Positions 54,307-64,000 of a DNA stretch of 64,000 nucleotides are shown here, in pieces (within the stretch, counting starts at the first letter, position 1; every line of letters begins with the position of its first letter). The notes below the pieces were generated by a model. It searched no databases and was not told the origin of the DNA. It saw nothing but the letters and a program-made list of their open reading frames with translations. The translations under genes were made by a program, and so were the position numbers. The stretch is from Paulinella micropora. Lineage: Eukaryota > Cercozoa > Imbricatea > Euglyphida > Paulinellidae. Location of the stretch: contig WBZZ01002911.1 in NCBI GenBank assembly GCA_019918135.1, forward strand, positions 21,367 to 85,366, in the 5' to 3' direction.

Positions 54307-56151
54307 TTAATATTTGCGTCGATGTTTAGAGCAATGAGGGCTCTTAGTTTTACTGTAGTCTGATTCGCAATCATACTCGCTATCAGATGATTTTTTATGT
54401 GAATGGTTATTTTCATTCATGTTCAGAGCAATGAGGGCTCTTTGTTTTAGTGTAGTCTGACTCACAATCAGACTCGCTACCAGATGATTTGTGATGTGAA
54501 CGATGGGAGTGCTTGGCGCGTTTATGTGCACGGCGCGGTTCAGGGGAATCTGATGCTTCAGAACGATAACGAGGCAAGCCTTTACTCGAAGCTGAAACAA
54601 ACAACAAGATCAAAAATCAGATTGAAAATAACAGAAGTTGCGAAATTACCGCGCGTCTCTTTCAAAATATCACTCTGCGCGGTGACGCTTACAAGCTGCA
54701 CCTTTGCTACTTTTCTAGATACTTTGCCGCATTGGACTCAGCTTTCTGAAGAGCAGTGGTAAGCTGTTTTACATTTGCATCGGCTTCGCGAAGCTTGTTC
54801 TCCACAGTTTCCAGGTCGGCGTCATTTGACGCGTTCTCAACGTATTCAGCTAACTGCTTCTTGTAATCAGTGATTTCCTGAACAAGCATAATGATTTTCA
54901 TAGAAGTGGAAAACACACAAAGGCGTAAACCTTTCGCAAGTCAGCGTTGACCTGTTTGTTGCGTGCGTTACACTAAAAAAAAAAAAAAAAATAAAAAAAA
55001 AAGTGATAAAACGCAAGAAGAGAAAAAATAGTTAATACCCTTCTGGATTTGTCCAAGTCGTTGGTGAGCTTCTGGATGTTGGTGGACAGTTTCTCTTGCA
55101 CAACCAATTCTTTTTTTCGTGCAGCCAAGTCGTTGGTGAGCTTCTGGATGCAGGCTGACATTTTTTCTTGTGCAGCGTTCATTTTGCTCACTTTTTTTTG
55201 TTCTTCAGCCAAATCTTGTTTGCATTGTTTCAGCTCACTTTGCGAGGCCAGTTTGGCCCTCCGCTCGTCATCGACTAATTTAATCGTATCGTCGAAAAAA
55301 TTTTTAGCTTCTTTATCACCATCGCAAAGGCTTTTGATGGTTGAATGAGCTGCCTCAAGTTTGGCTTTCAAAGCCAGGACCTCGGCTTTTGCTTCCATAG
55401 CGTCCTGCAAGTACTGCTTACTAGAGTTAGCATGAGCATCAGACCGAACAGATTCGTCATCATCCGAAATCAACCCGTTAGTGCTCTTATTCTTCCTGAC
55501 AAGATGCTGGTCACTGAGTTGAAAAAGCTTTGCCACACTCTTTACCACTTCCTCGGTCAGCGGCTTGGATTTTTCTGTAAAAAAAGACAGCACTTTCTCA
55601 TCTCGATTCAACACATCTTGAAACGCGCGAGGAACAGGAGCATGGATCCAATCTGCTGTGGAACGGAGGACTTTTACAACGTTGCTTGAGTTTCGGTAGA
55701 CAAATACAAAACGATAATAATTACGGTCAATCTTATCTTCGTCCGCTGCTTTAACGAACCTCTTGAGTCCTTTCCAAAGACAGATCAATCAAGGCTGGAT
55801 CCAAGCCTAGCAACTTAGCGACCTCCTCCTTCCTCGATCTGCCCTTTTCAACAACCACTTTTAAGTCGCAGGGAAAGTTACAGTTCTGTAACAACAAAAC
55901 TTATCGTTAGCAGTAATGGCTGCTGATTTTTGAGACTCGTCACGGGCAGCGAAAGCAGCGTTGATTGTGTGGCTACTCTGATCTACACTGCGATAGCTCT
56001 CCTCCAGTACTAAGTCTTGCAAAGCTGGTGCGACATGAGCTGGTTGAGCAGCTACCACAACAAAAGAACAATAATTGTAGGGCAAAAACAAACAACCCAA
56101 GATGTGCAGTGGAACCTTGGGTTGCTGCTGGTAGTAGTCCAGTGCTTGCAT
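54307..56151 (-). pseudogene. Transposon B copy 3 coiled-coil gene, deleted
   Basis: Relative to copy 1, about 370 bp (34795-35163 there) are missing at 55780, with AGAC shared at the breakpoints. The exon VEFVHPEDTSLFR and the first residues of the main exon are lost. The coiled-coil body and the N-terminal exon remain but can no longer be joined in the original way. A frame opens at 55788 across the scar. Confidence 0.7.
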
Positions 56152-56570
56152 CTTGTGCAGTGTCGCCCATAGTGGACTTCAAGCAGCTTACTCTCAACTT
56201 GACTCTCGAGTTTTTCTAAGTCTCAAACGCAACACAACCCGCCGCGCCAAAAAAAAAGGTTGCGTCGAAGTTTTGTCAACCGACTTTTTGTTCCAACCAA
56301 CACCCGCAATGTCACCCTTATTTTGTGGTGTTTTTCCAAAACTCTCGTCCGGTCCGGTTTTTCCCTTTTTTTTTGGCGGTTGATGCAAAAATAACCAAAA
56401 CTGACAACATGTCCACTTTGCAGAGTCTTGTTGCTGTGTTGTTGTATCTTTTGTACTTGCTGTGCATGTCTATTTACACACATTCTTGAGGTGTTTTCAC
56501 TTTCTCTTCCGTTTGTGTTGTTTGTGGGCTTTTGTGGATGCTTATTGCCTTCAGGCCGACATGCTGGGAA

Positions 56571-59500
56571 ACAAAAAGCGGCCTTGGCGGGAGGTGCATC
56601 AAGATCAAGCAAGATATGAGGCCAAGGTATGCTGTGCTTGCTTCTTTGCGTGCTGACAACTTTTTTGACATGATTGCAGCACTTATTTCTTGTGTGTTTG
56701 TTGTCATGCAGGCAAGATTGGTGCTCGGTCTGTCAGAACAAAAACCTACCTCGGACACTTTTTGCTCCTCTTCCTCCTCTCTTGTCTCCTCTTCCTCTTC
56801 CTCTGTTTCCCAGCCTGCTCAGATGCACAGCAATAGGAATACATGTTTGGTTGTTTCAGATACCTCGGTACTAGATGAGGTAGATGGTCTCAGTGTAGTT
56901 TTGGAAGAAAAAAAAAAGTCTGATATTCGTCCACCCTCTAATCCATCCGTGAGGCTCTCAGCTCTTGATTCTGTTTTGCAGTCCTTGGGGGCACAGGCAC
57001 AAAAGCTTTTTAAGCACTCCTGCGAAGAAGCACCTTTGATGGAGCTGGCAAAGTGGGGCTTGGCAGTTGTAGCTAGAATAGTTGAGGATACACAGTCTTT
57101 ACCTTCTGTCGCCCCTCACACCGTCCCCCCTCATGTTTGCTCTTTACTTGGCGAGGTGCAGGAATGTTTTGTTCTCTCTAATATATCTTGTGCTTGGCTT
57201 GGTGTACCAAACGTAAGTGCCTTGCGTCCCTTTATTGGTTTTTCGTTTGCTAATACACGTGTTGATTATGATCCTGTCTCGTGAAGAACTTGGAATGGAT
57301 ACATACGGAGTTGATTTTTATTTATCTAAGTTCCATCCATCCCACGATCGTCACATACGGAGTGGTAGACAGTTTGTTGAGTATATAACGGAGAGTAAAG
57401 TATAAGACGAGTACGCCAGCTTCCCCGTCTATTGGAAGCAGGTTCTACCGGTCTTCTCTCTCTCTCTCTCTCATTCTCTCTTTCTTTCTTTCTTTCTTTC
57501 TTTCTTTTTTCCTTTTTGCTTTCCTTCATTCCTTCTTCCCTTCCTGCTTTCCTTTTTATTTTTTCTTTTCTTTCTTTAATTTCTTTCTTCAATTTCTTTC
57601 TTTCTTTGTGCAACTTTTCTTTTTTGGTTATCTGCACATGCGTTTCTTTGTTTTGCTTGAACAGGCGATTTCGGCTGCAATCAAGAAGGGGGAGCCATAC
57701 ATGCACCAGCCAAAGCACAAGTTGCGACGAACCCAGCCCCAGCTAGCGGTTGCTTGGGAGGCGGGGGAGGCGGGGCTCTGGAAGTGTGAGCGTTGTGTCC
57801 CACCAACGTACCATGTAGAATCCGCAAGCAGCAGGGCTCACAAGTGTTTTTCTTCGGGCATCGCATTTACAGGCAAAGAGAGGCCCAATGCCCGAGTGCA
57901 GAGTTTTGAAATCAGCGCCGCCATTGACGACCAGCCCAACCGCCTGATCAGAAATTTGCAATTACTCCAAAAGGATGTCGAAGCGCGTGCAGGTTTATTT
58001 GAGTTCCAGTTGATGTGGGGGTCATTTTTGCGCAGAAGGGCTCCATTCAGTCGGGATGCGGATTGTGGTTATGTCCCCCCCTTGTCAAGGTTGATGGACA
58101 ATGGGTGCAGCTGTATGTTCCGAGATGCTTGCACGGAGTTCGGTAACACCCCCCCCCCCCCCCCCGCCTCGTCCCAAGGTTGCAGACACCGTGGTTCTCC
58201 AACCAATTTTTTGCTACAATGTCACGTCTTGTTTTTTTTTGTTTTTTTTTTAGGTGGCTTTTAAAAGTTTTTGCCTGTACTTTCAAAAGCATGACGTGAC
58301 ATTGCAGCCTGTTTTTCGCACAAGTCGAAAACAATTTTGCAATTTAGGACCCCTGTTTGCTCTCTCGGTCAGCGCCAGATGCCTTTGGCCGACATACGTA
58401 CTTTCTGGACCAGACAATTTGGACAATTTTTGATTCACCCCTGGAAGGATTTGAAGCAAGCAGTGGTCCCTCCTTCTCGCCCGATTTGGACACGTTTGCA
58501 CCGTCAGTTCCACGTGGAGTTTCGACACAGTAAAGTCTGGGGTAAATGCCACTATTGTCGAGAATTTGCACAGAAATCGAACAGGCTCGTTGAATTACAA
58601 ACAAGTGAGGGTAAGAGAGAGCTCACTTCAGAAGAAGAAAAAGAGAAAAAAAATTGAAAGAGAAATAAAAAAAACCGAACACCATTTCAACGCTAAGGAA
58701 GACACGAAAGTTTTTGACGAACATTTACAGTTAGTTCAGGACGACCTTTCATATGTGTTGATGATTTTTGATTTTTCGCGAATGAGCGTGGGGGGTGGTA
58801 AGACTGCAGACGTTAACGATTGCATCGCAGTACTTTTAATGGGGGATGGGTTGGGTGGGATCAAGAGAAAGTACATTGACACCCTCCCCCTTCCTGACGA
58901 CCCAGGACCCAATAACGATTTCTTTTTTTACCGGCATTGGCAAAACTGTATGCTGCAAAAGGTAATTCATGCACTGCCGGGCAAAAACAAAGTCATTCAA
59001 TGGTCGGACGGTGGCAGAAAACATTTCAAGCAAAGGTTTGCACTTGCAGAGGCCAGCCTTACAAGAATTAAACATCCATGGCTGCAACATTTTTCCTGGC
59101 ATTTTTGGCTATCTAATCATGGCAAAAGCCTATGCGATTCACACGCAGGAAAAATTGCACAAATGGTGGCATACATGGCCTTTCACAACGACTGGATTTG
59201 GGAAACCTCACGTGACCTTGCTTGGCTTATCAGAAACAAACTTTCTGATTCTGAGCATATGTTTTTTGAAGACAATATCAACCGAAATGATAAATACCGT
59301 CACCCGGTGAACGGTATTGATGATCTCGGTTGGTTTCATCATTTCGAGGCTACCACAACACCTGGTCTCCTGAAAATCAAACAACTTTCAAATTCAAACG
59401 AAATTGCTTTTCGTTTCACTACAGAGACAAAAGCAAAGACTGTTTTGAATACTCTTGCTGGTGATAAAGGGTTCTGGTGGCCCCAAGAGCTTGGTCTTCC

Positions 59501-59588
59501 TCCAGTTGCTCCTCGGCCGCTGCCGCGTCATCGTATAGCTCGAAGAGGCAGACAGCAACAGGCACGTACTAGAAATATTCGTCGTTAG
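56571..59588 (+). CDS. Transposon B copy 3 transposase-like protein
   Basis: Exon structure and core are as in copy 1, with the A-run of normal length, so the long last-exon frame (58566-59588) is open. Differences are His for Pro (SEHMFFED), an added Thr in the basic tail and a Val for Ala in exon 4 (YHVESASS). In intron 4 a GG-to-A change creates TTTTTTTTTAG, a possible extra 3' splice site. The two catalytic Asp blocks are intact. Confidence 0.6.
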
Positions 59589-59658
59589 TCAAGTTTTTAA
59601 AAACTTCATAGCTCACTCACTCTGAAGTCTAAGCATCCGCACCGGTTTTATGCTTGAA

Positions 59659-60456
59659 AAACATTATAAATATGCTAAACAAACTAGTATTAATATAATT
59701 CCATGCATAGTTTAAGTAGTCAGTGAGTATGTATAACTATTACAAGTGAGTGGCAAATAGTCTGCGTGTCACAGTGACTAGTGTACAACACGGTCACTGA
59801 CTCTGAAGTCTAAGCTTCCGCACCGGTTTTATGCTTCAAAAACATTGTAAATATGCTAAACAAACTAGTATTAATGTAATTTCATGCATAGTTCAAGTTG
59901 GCAGTGAGTATGTATAACGAATACAAGTGAGTGGCAAGTAGTCTGAGTGTCACAGTGACTAGTGTAAAACACTGTCACTCAACTTGAAGTCTAAGCTTCC
60001 GCACCGGTTTTATGCTTCGAAAACATTGTAAATATGCTGAACAAACTAGTATTAATATAATTTCAAGCATAGTTCAAGTAGTCGATGAGTATGTATAACG
60101 ACTATAAGTGAGTGGCTGCCACCAGTAGCAAACTTGAAAATTTCTAGTCAAATTTAAATTTGAATTTGAATTTGAAATAATATCATTAGAATTTAATAAA
60201 TTAAATATAATTACATTGATTTTGATGTAAAACAACATAAAAACAAAGAAAAACCAAGCTCAGGCAACTCAAAACAACTATCTAGCAAATAAATTACAAA
60301 CGGTCGAAAAACAGCTGTAACTGCTATAAATTCAATTTTTTTTAAATTTTGTTCAAAATAGTTAAAATACATTAAAATCTTCAATTTGGTAGTATATTCA
60401 TTATTTTTTATATATTAGTTTTTTTTCTTGTACGGAATCTTGTTGTTTATCCTGTC
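59659..60456 (-). repeat. Transposon B copy 3, right TIR
   Basis: Right TIR, slightly more divergent at its outer tip (for example AACAGCTGTAACTGC) than in copies 1 and 2. Confidence 0.9.
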
Positions 60457-60501
60457 CAATGACTTAGATAGACTTTCCCAAATGAAAATCTCGTACTTTC
60501 G

Positions 60502-61062
60502 AACTAGGCTCTTGAACCAAGAACTTGGACTTGAAGCCCTCCTTCAAGTGCTACTCGTTCAACTTATATGTAATTTGGATGAATTTAGTGTGATGGTACA
60601 CGGAACTTAACGAGTTATGATAATTTTTTATACTTATTTTTTTGTTGTATAGATCTAAATCAGATGCTTTGCTTGCCATATTCAACTCAAAAATTAAATT
60701 TGAATTTGAAATATACGCAACGGTAATATTTTTGAATATTTTACAATGCAATAATAAAATTTGATTTTTTTATTTTTTATCAGGAAAGTATGGTGCGCAA
60801 ATCTACACTTGTCAAGCTTTCATTTAGTTAGTGAAAACCGCATGTTTTTATCTGTTTTAGTTACTTAGTTCTGCGTACCATCCGGTAAGACGTTCTGACA
60901 GTGTTTTTCAGTAAAAAAGTTGGGATAAAAAATTTCGATAGGGCGCCACCTCCATTTTTCAACCTGGCCCTGCCTGTTTTTTCTATCTCGTGTACTTGAA
61001 GGGGCGTGCGGCTTTTTATCTATTTTAATACTAATTCGATTTTCATAATTTTCATTCAAGCA
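60502..61062. other. A/T-rich flank right of the array
   Basis: No gene is visible. It may include the 5' end of the next transposon. TTTTCATTCAAG just before 61063 could be a 3' splice site. Confidence 0.4.
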
Positions 61063-61563
61063 ATGCCGAAAAGCAACCTCCCAGGCCATAAGAGAAGAAG
61101 GAGATTGGGGGTTACCAGGAAGCGTTCCTTTGCGGCGGAGAAGTCTGGCCCTGCGAAGCGTCTTGCCCAGCGTTCCCGCACCGTAGCCCTGGAGGAGAAG
61201 TCGAAGCACCGCCACCCCAACGCCAGCCCACAGCCAGACCCCCCCCCCCCCTACGCCCCCACGTTCTATTCTGGCCCCCCCAACTTCAAGCCCAGTCAAG
61301 ACAAGAACGAGAACTTCTTCTCTCTTTTCTCCTTTTCTTCTGCCCCTCCTTCTTCTCCTTCTCAGCCCTCCTCTCTTCCTGCTCCTCCCTCTACTCCCTC
61401 CGTTAGTGTAGTTCAGGAGAGAGGTGAGCTATTAAATCGTTCTATTTTTTCCCCTCCCACCCCCACCCCCACCCCCACTCCAAAAGCACAAGTCAAACTC
61501 GTGTTTGCACACACACGCACAGCTTCCCCTCCTCCACCTCATTCTCACGACTTACACAGTTAG
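61063..61563 (+). CDS. Basic and Pro-rich N-terminal protein piece, possible first exon of the next transposase
   Basis: An ATG frame of 166 residues begins MPKSNLPGHKRRRRLGVTRK, a strongly basic segment, and continues as Pro/Ser-rich low-complexity sequence. After a one-base shift near 61545 the next frame, GSGKAEADVEEEVIVEDKLR then HALICTHKLVQRIEWRDEK, runs to about 61690 and looks protein-like. A pyrimidine tract follows that could be an intron, and then the transposase-like region. The layout resembles the N-terminal half of transposon B's gene, but the sequences are not alike. Confidence 0.4.
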   Translation: MPKSNLPGHKRRRRLGVTRKRSFAAEKSGPAKRLAQRSRTVALEEKSKHRHPNASPQPDPPPPYAPTFYSGPPNFKPSQDKNENFFSLFSFSSAPPSSPSQPSSLPAPPSTPSVSVVQERGELLNRSIFSPPTPTPTPTPKAQVKLVFAHTRTASPPPPHSHDLHS

Positions 61564-61711
61564 GTAGTGGCAAAGCAGAGGCAGATGTAGAGGAGGAAGT
61601 GATAGTAGAAGACAAGTTGAGACACGCATTAATATGCACACACAAACTCGTACAACGCATTGAGTGGAGAGACGAAAAGATAGTAGTTTTACCCTTTTTT
61701 AGTTGCCTTGC

Positions 61712-61846
61712 AATCTCTCTCTCTCTCTCTTTTTTTTCTCCCTTCTTCTTCTTCCTCTTCTTCTTTTTCTTCTTCTTCCACTTCTTCTTTTTTTCTTCTT
61801 TTTTTTCTTTTTTTTCTTTTCTTTTCTTTCTTTTCTTTCTTTTCTT

Positions 61847-61889
<43 letters not shown>

Positions 61890-61975
61890 TTCTCTGGTGA
61901 GTGGAAAGTTTTTTTCAGTATGCACATTAATTTTTTTTTATTACATTTTTTTTTCTTTTTCTTTTTTAAGCTCCG
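61712..61975 (+). repeat. CT and TTC low-complexity tract, possible intron
   Basis: (CT)n, (TTC)n and (TTTTC)n runs fill 260 bp and end near a TTTTTAG at 61978-61984. As in transposon B intron 3, this could serve as the polypyrimidine tract of an intron. Frames through it are Phe/Leu/Ser polymers. Confidence 0.55.
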
Positions 61976-62082
61976 GGGTTTTTAGTTGCTGAAGCACAAG
62001 AAGACTGTGACGGAGACCGTGGTGGAGCAGTTCCGGTTAAAGTGCAGACAGGCAGTCAGCTAGTGTAGACTTTGATGCAGTT

Positions 62083-63963
62083 ATGAGCTATTTTTACGAG
62101 TTGTTAAAAGATAGTAAATTAGTAGAAGGTGAGGATAGTAATAAATTAAAAGAGATACATTTAGCTCTCGGCGGGGACGGGCGGAAGACAGGCGCAAATC
62201 TACGATCCGTTGTGTTAGCCGCCAAGCTTTTCCCGGTTGATGTCAACGGTAAGCCACTACTAGCACCTATGCCTACCCCTACCTCGCAAGATGCGCTCTT
62301 CCCTTTGCTAATTGCTATTGCTGTTGACATTCAAGACAACAAAAAAAATTGATTTTTCTGTTTTGGTTGGAATTTCAGTTTTGGTTGGAATTTTGATTTT
62401 GGGTGAAAATTTGAATTTTTCAAATTAACGGCTATATTCGTCCGCAAAATATCGTAAATTTTCGCGAAATGTTACCGTTAAATTTGAAAATTTGAATTTT
62501 TGTCACAAAAATGAAAAACTGTCACAAAAATGAAAATCTGACACAAAAACTCAAAACTAATTTTTTTTGTTGTCTTGAATGTCAACAGCAATAAGTGTAA
62601 CGAAAAGCAGGAAGAGCTGGAGGTAGTGTGTCAAGATGTGCTTGACCGGCTGGAGAAAGTGCAGGACGCAGGCGGATGGAAACATCCAACCACAGGTGTC
62701 ACTTTACCTATTAAACTCTTTGTGATTGGCGATATGAAATAGTTTCTGGAGTGTAACGGTCATAAGTCCGCCAACTCCAAGGACTTCTGCATGTACTGCT
62801 TCTGCTGGGAAGAAAATATGTATGATCTCACCGCGAAACATGCGATTACTAGGTTGTCTAACTTCAAGCCGGGAGAGGCAGGCAAGAAGCATGACGAATC
62901 TTGTTTCATTTCATACCTATTGAGCAACATCTACCGGATTTGTTACACATGATGCTGAGAGTATCAGGTCGTTTTGCAGCTGCTCTAATTAGGGAGATAA
63001 TTGAAGGCATGCCAAAGACGCAGTGGCTAGGCGGTGAGCTTACGGAAGAGTGGCGGAATCACGAGGACCGGGTGCGAGAGTTTGAGCGTTTGCTTCGCAA
63101 CGATCCGATACCGGGCGCGGCCGCGCGGCCCCGGTTCTAGGCTTGTGTCTGGTGTAAAAATTAGGTGGAATGATGATCTTCAAGGTGGCCGCGGTGACTA
63201 CGAGTGGACTGGCTTGGATCGCGGCACAACTTTGCGTGCTTTGTTTAATGAAATCAAGAATGGTAAGCTTGACTTTGCAAACTTGTTGTTGCTAGGCCGC
63301 TGGAAGCGCATCAAGAAGTTCTGGCATCTTATGGCACAAGCAGTTTGAGGTACTTGATTCTAATCATTTCTTCACTGCGAACAGGCTGAGCAATGGGAGA
63401 ATCAGATAAGGGATATCTTCAGTGTCATGACTGATACTAGTCATGCCGGTAACAATTTGAAACCGCATCCTCAGCTGCAGGAAGGTGGGCAGTGGAAATG
63501 TAAAGAGATGCTTCCCACGTCACTTGTGTTCTGGCGGCACACGACTGACATGAAGGCGGCGGAGCGGGATCAACGCAGTTGGGTAAGAAAGGAAGGTGAC
63601 AAGACAGTGAGGCGGGCGGAGGATGGCACGGTAGTGATGTGGAAAGATGTTTGTCCGCAGCCTACTTACTTGGCCACTTTTATTACTCCATACATTCACT
63701 TGCTCTACAATCACGTGGCCGCATTGCTCAAGTTGCATCACACTCTCTACTTTTACACTTGCCAATCATTAGAGTTACTGAACAACTTGCAGTCTTTGTT
63801 TTACTTCTTGCGTAATAGCAGGCGCGCGTCTTGGATGGAAGAGCTACTTACCGCTCACTACCGCGCCCGATATCTGTCTCTGTTCTTGAAGGAAGCAACA
63901 GGCTGGCAGCTGCAGCAATGGAAGTTTGAATGTAAAAGTTGTGGCAAGCGTTACTTTTACTAG
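62083..63963 (+). pseudogene. Decayed RAG1/Transib-like transposase
   Basis: The frame at 62083 gives IHLALGGDGRKTGANLRSVV (Gly-Asp-Gly block). It is split at 62318 by a MITE. Without it and one TA, the codons read ...IAKCNEKQEELE in frame. Next come LPIKLFVIGDMK, a TAG at 62740-62742, and SANSKDFCMYCFC (Cys-x2-Cys). After a frame change near 62896 comes IEQHLPDLLHMMLRVSGRF (Asp-x-Leu-His block), and after another near 63120, SGVKIRWNDDLQG. The last frame (63427-63963) ends CKSCGKRYFY. The order GDG, GD-x-K, C-x2-C, D-x-L-H parallels the RAG1 core (acidic residue, acidic residue, zinc, D-A-L-H), but identity is low. Stops, shifts and the MITE show it is dead. Confidence 0.55.
62318..62591 (-). 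mobile_element. MITE copy 2 (274 bp) disrupting the transposase-like gene
   Basis: Same ends and length as 42951-43224 but in the opposite orientation. It is flanked by TA (62316-62317 and 62592-62593). The insertion lies between codons that join in frame when the element and one TA are removed. Copies differ at a handful of positions. Confidence 0.95.
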
Positions 63964-64000
63964 GGCTGTTACGATAAGCATGTTGCTGTATGCAGACACT

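Larger units (their letters stand above)
53404..60456. mobile_element. TIR transposon B, copy 3 (7.1 kb, internally deleted)
   Basis: Both termini are intact. The internal deletion removes the start of the main coiled-coil exon and the exon before it. The transposase-like gene is complete. Confidence 0.75.
50511..60501 (+). repeat. Tandem array unit 3 (9,991 bp)
   Basis: Third head-to-tail copy, shorter because of a deletion of about 370 bp at 55780. After its end (TCGTACTTTCG) the sequence AACTAGGCTCTTG is unique, which marks the right edge of the array. Confidence 0.92.

Noticed and set aside
63961-63985. TGTTACGATA resembling the putative LTR start at 28180
   Set aside because: Only ten bases match and the surroundings differ, so it is likely chance.

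Overview
This is eukaryotic DNA: several genes only read through if canonical GT-AG introns are removed, polyadenylation-type signals follow two genes, and almost everything else is LTR retrotransposon, DNA transposon, microsatellite or minisatellite. I see no rRNA, tRNA, bacterial operon or CRISPR array. The organism is probably a TE-rich protist or alga. The sequence alone does not fix the lineage.

Layout. (1) 1-4.5 kb is a very GC-rich, gene-like island: a possible tyrosine-recombinase-like gene, a convergent unknown gene, and a well-supported two-exon NADAR-domain gene (ADP-ribose glycohydrolase family). (2) 4.56-5.17 kb is a 616-bp, almost identical copy of part of a Ty1/copia element that lies complete further right. 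(3) 5.17-12.6 kb is a 5'-truncated, frame-broken plus-strand Ty1/copia element (called E). (4) 12.6-25.3 kb is a retroelement (called D). Its gag carries two CCCH and two CCHC zinc motifs and is split by a minus-strand Ty1/copia element (C1, 14596-21116) with LTRs and a 5-bp target duplication. Removing C1 and one copy of the target site restores the gag frame. Both copia elements carry a MYND-type zinc finger between Gag and protease. (5) 25.3-29.5 kb holds TE debris (copia integrase piece, Ty3/gypsy RNase H piece), a 15-bp minisatellite, a 40-bp tandem repeat, a 40-nt poly(A), pyrimidine tracts and a possible gypsy LTR.

(6) 29.53-60.50 kb is the dominant structure: three head-to-tail units of about 10.3 kb. 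Each unit is a decayed Ty3/gypsy integrase segment followed by a 7.1-7.7 kb DNA transposon (called B). B has about 800-bp terminal inverted repeats containing 180-bp subrepeats, a multi-exon transposase-like gene on the plus strand and a divergent multi-exon coiled-coil gene on the minus strand. Units differ by few substitutions, plus a 274-bp MITE in unit 2, a one-base homopolymer change in unit 2 and a deletion of about 370 bp in unit 3.

(7) 60.5-64 kb is a second, unrelated DNA transposon gene. Its motif order resembles the RAG1/Transib catalytic core. It is broken by stops, frameshifts and a second copy of the same MITE.

The most interesting candidates are transposon B as a possibly undescribed two-gene TIR family, the RAG1-like decayed transposase, the MYND finger shared by two divergent copia elements, and the NADAR/recombinase GC island. 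Family calls are by eye from motifs. No database search was possible.
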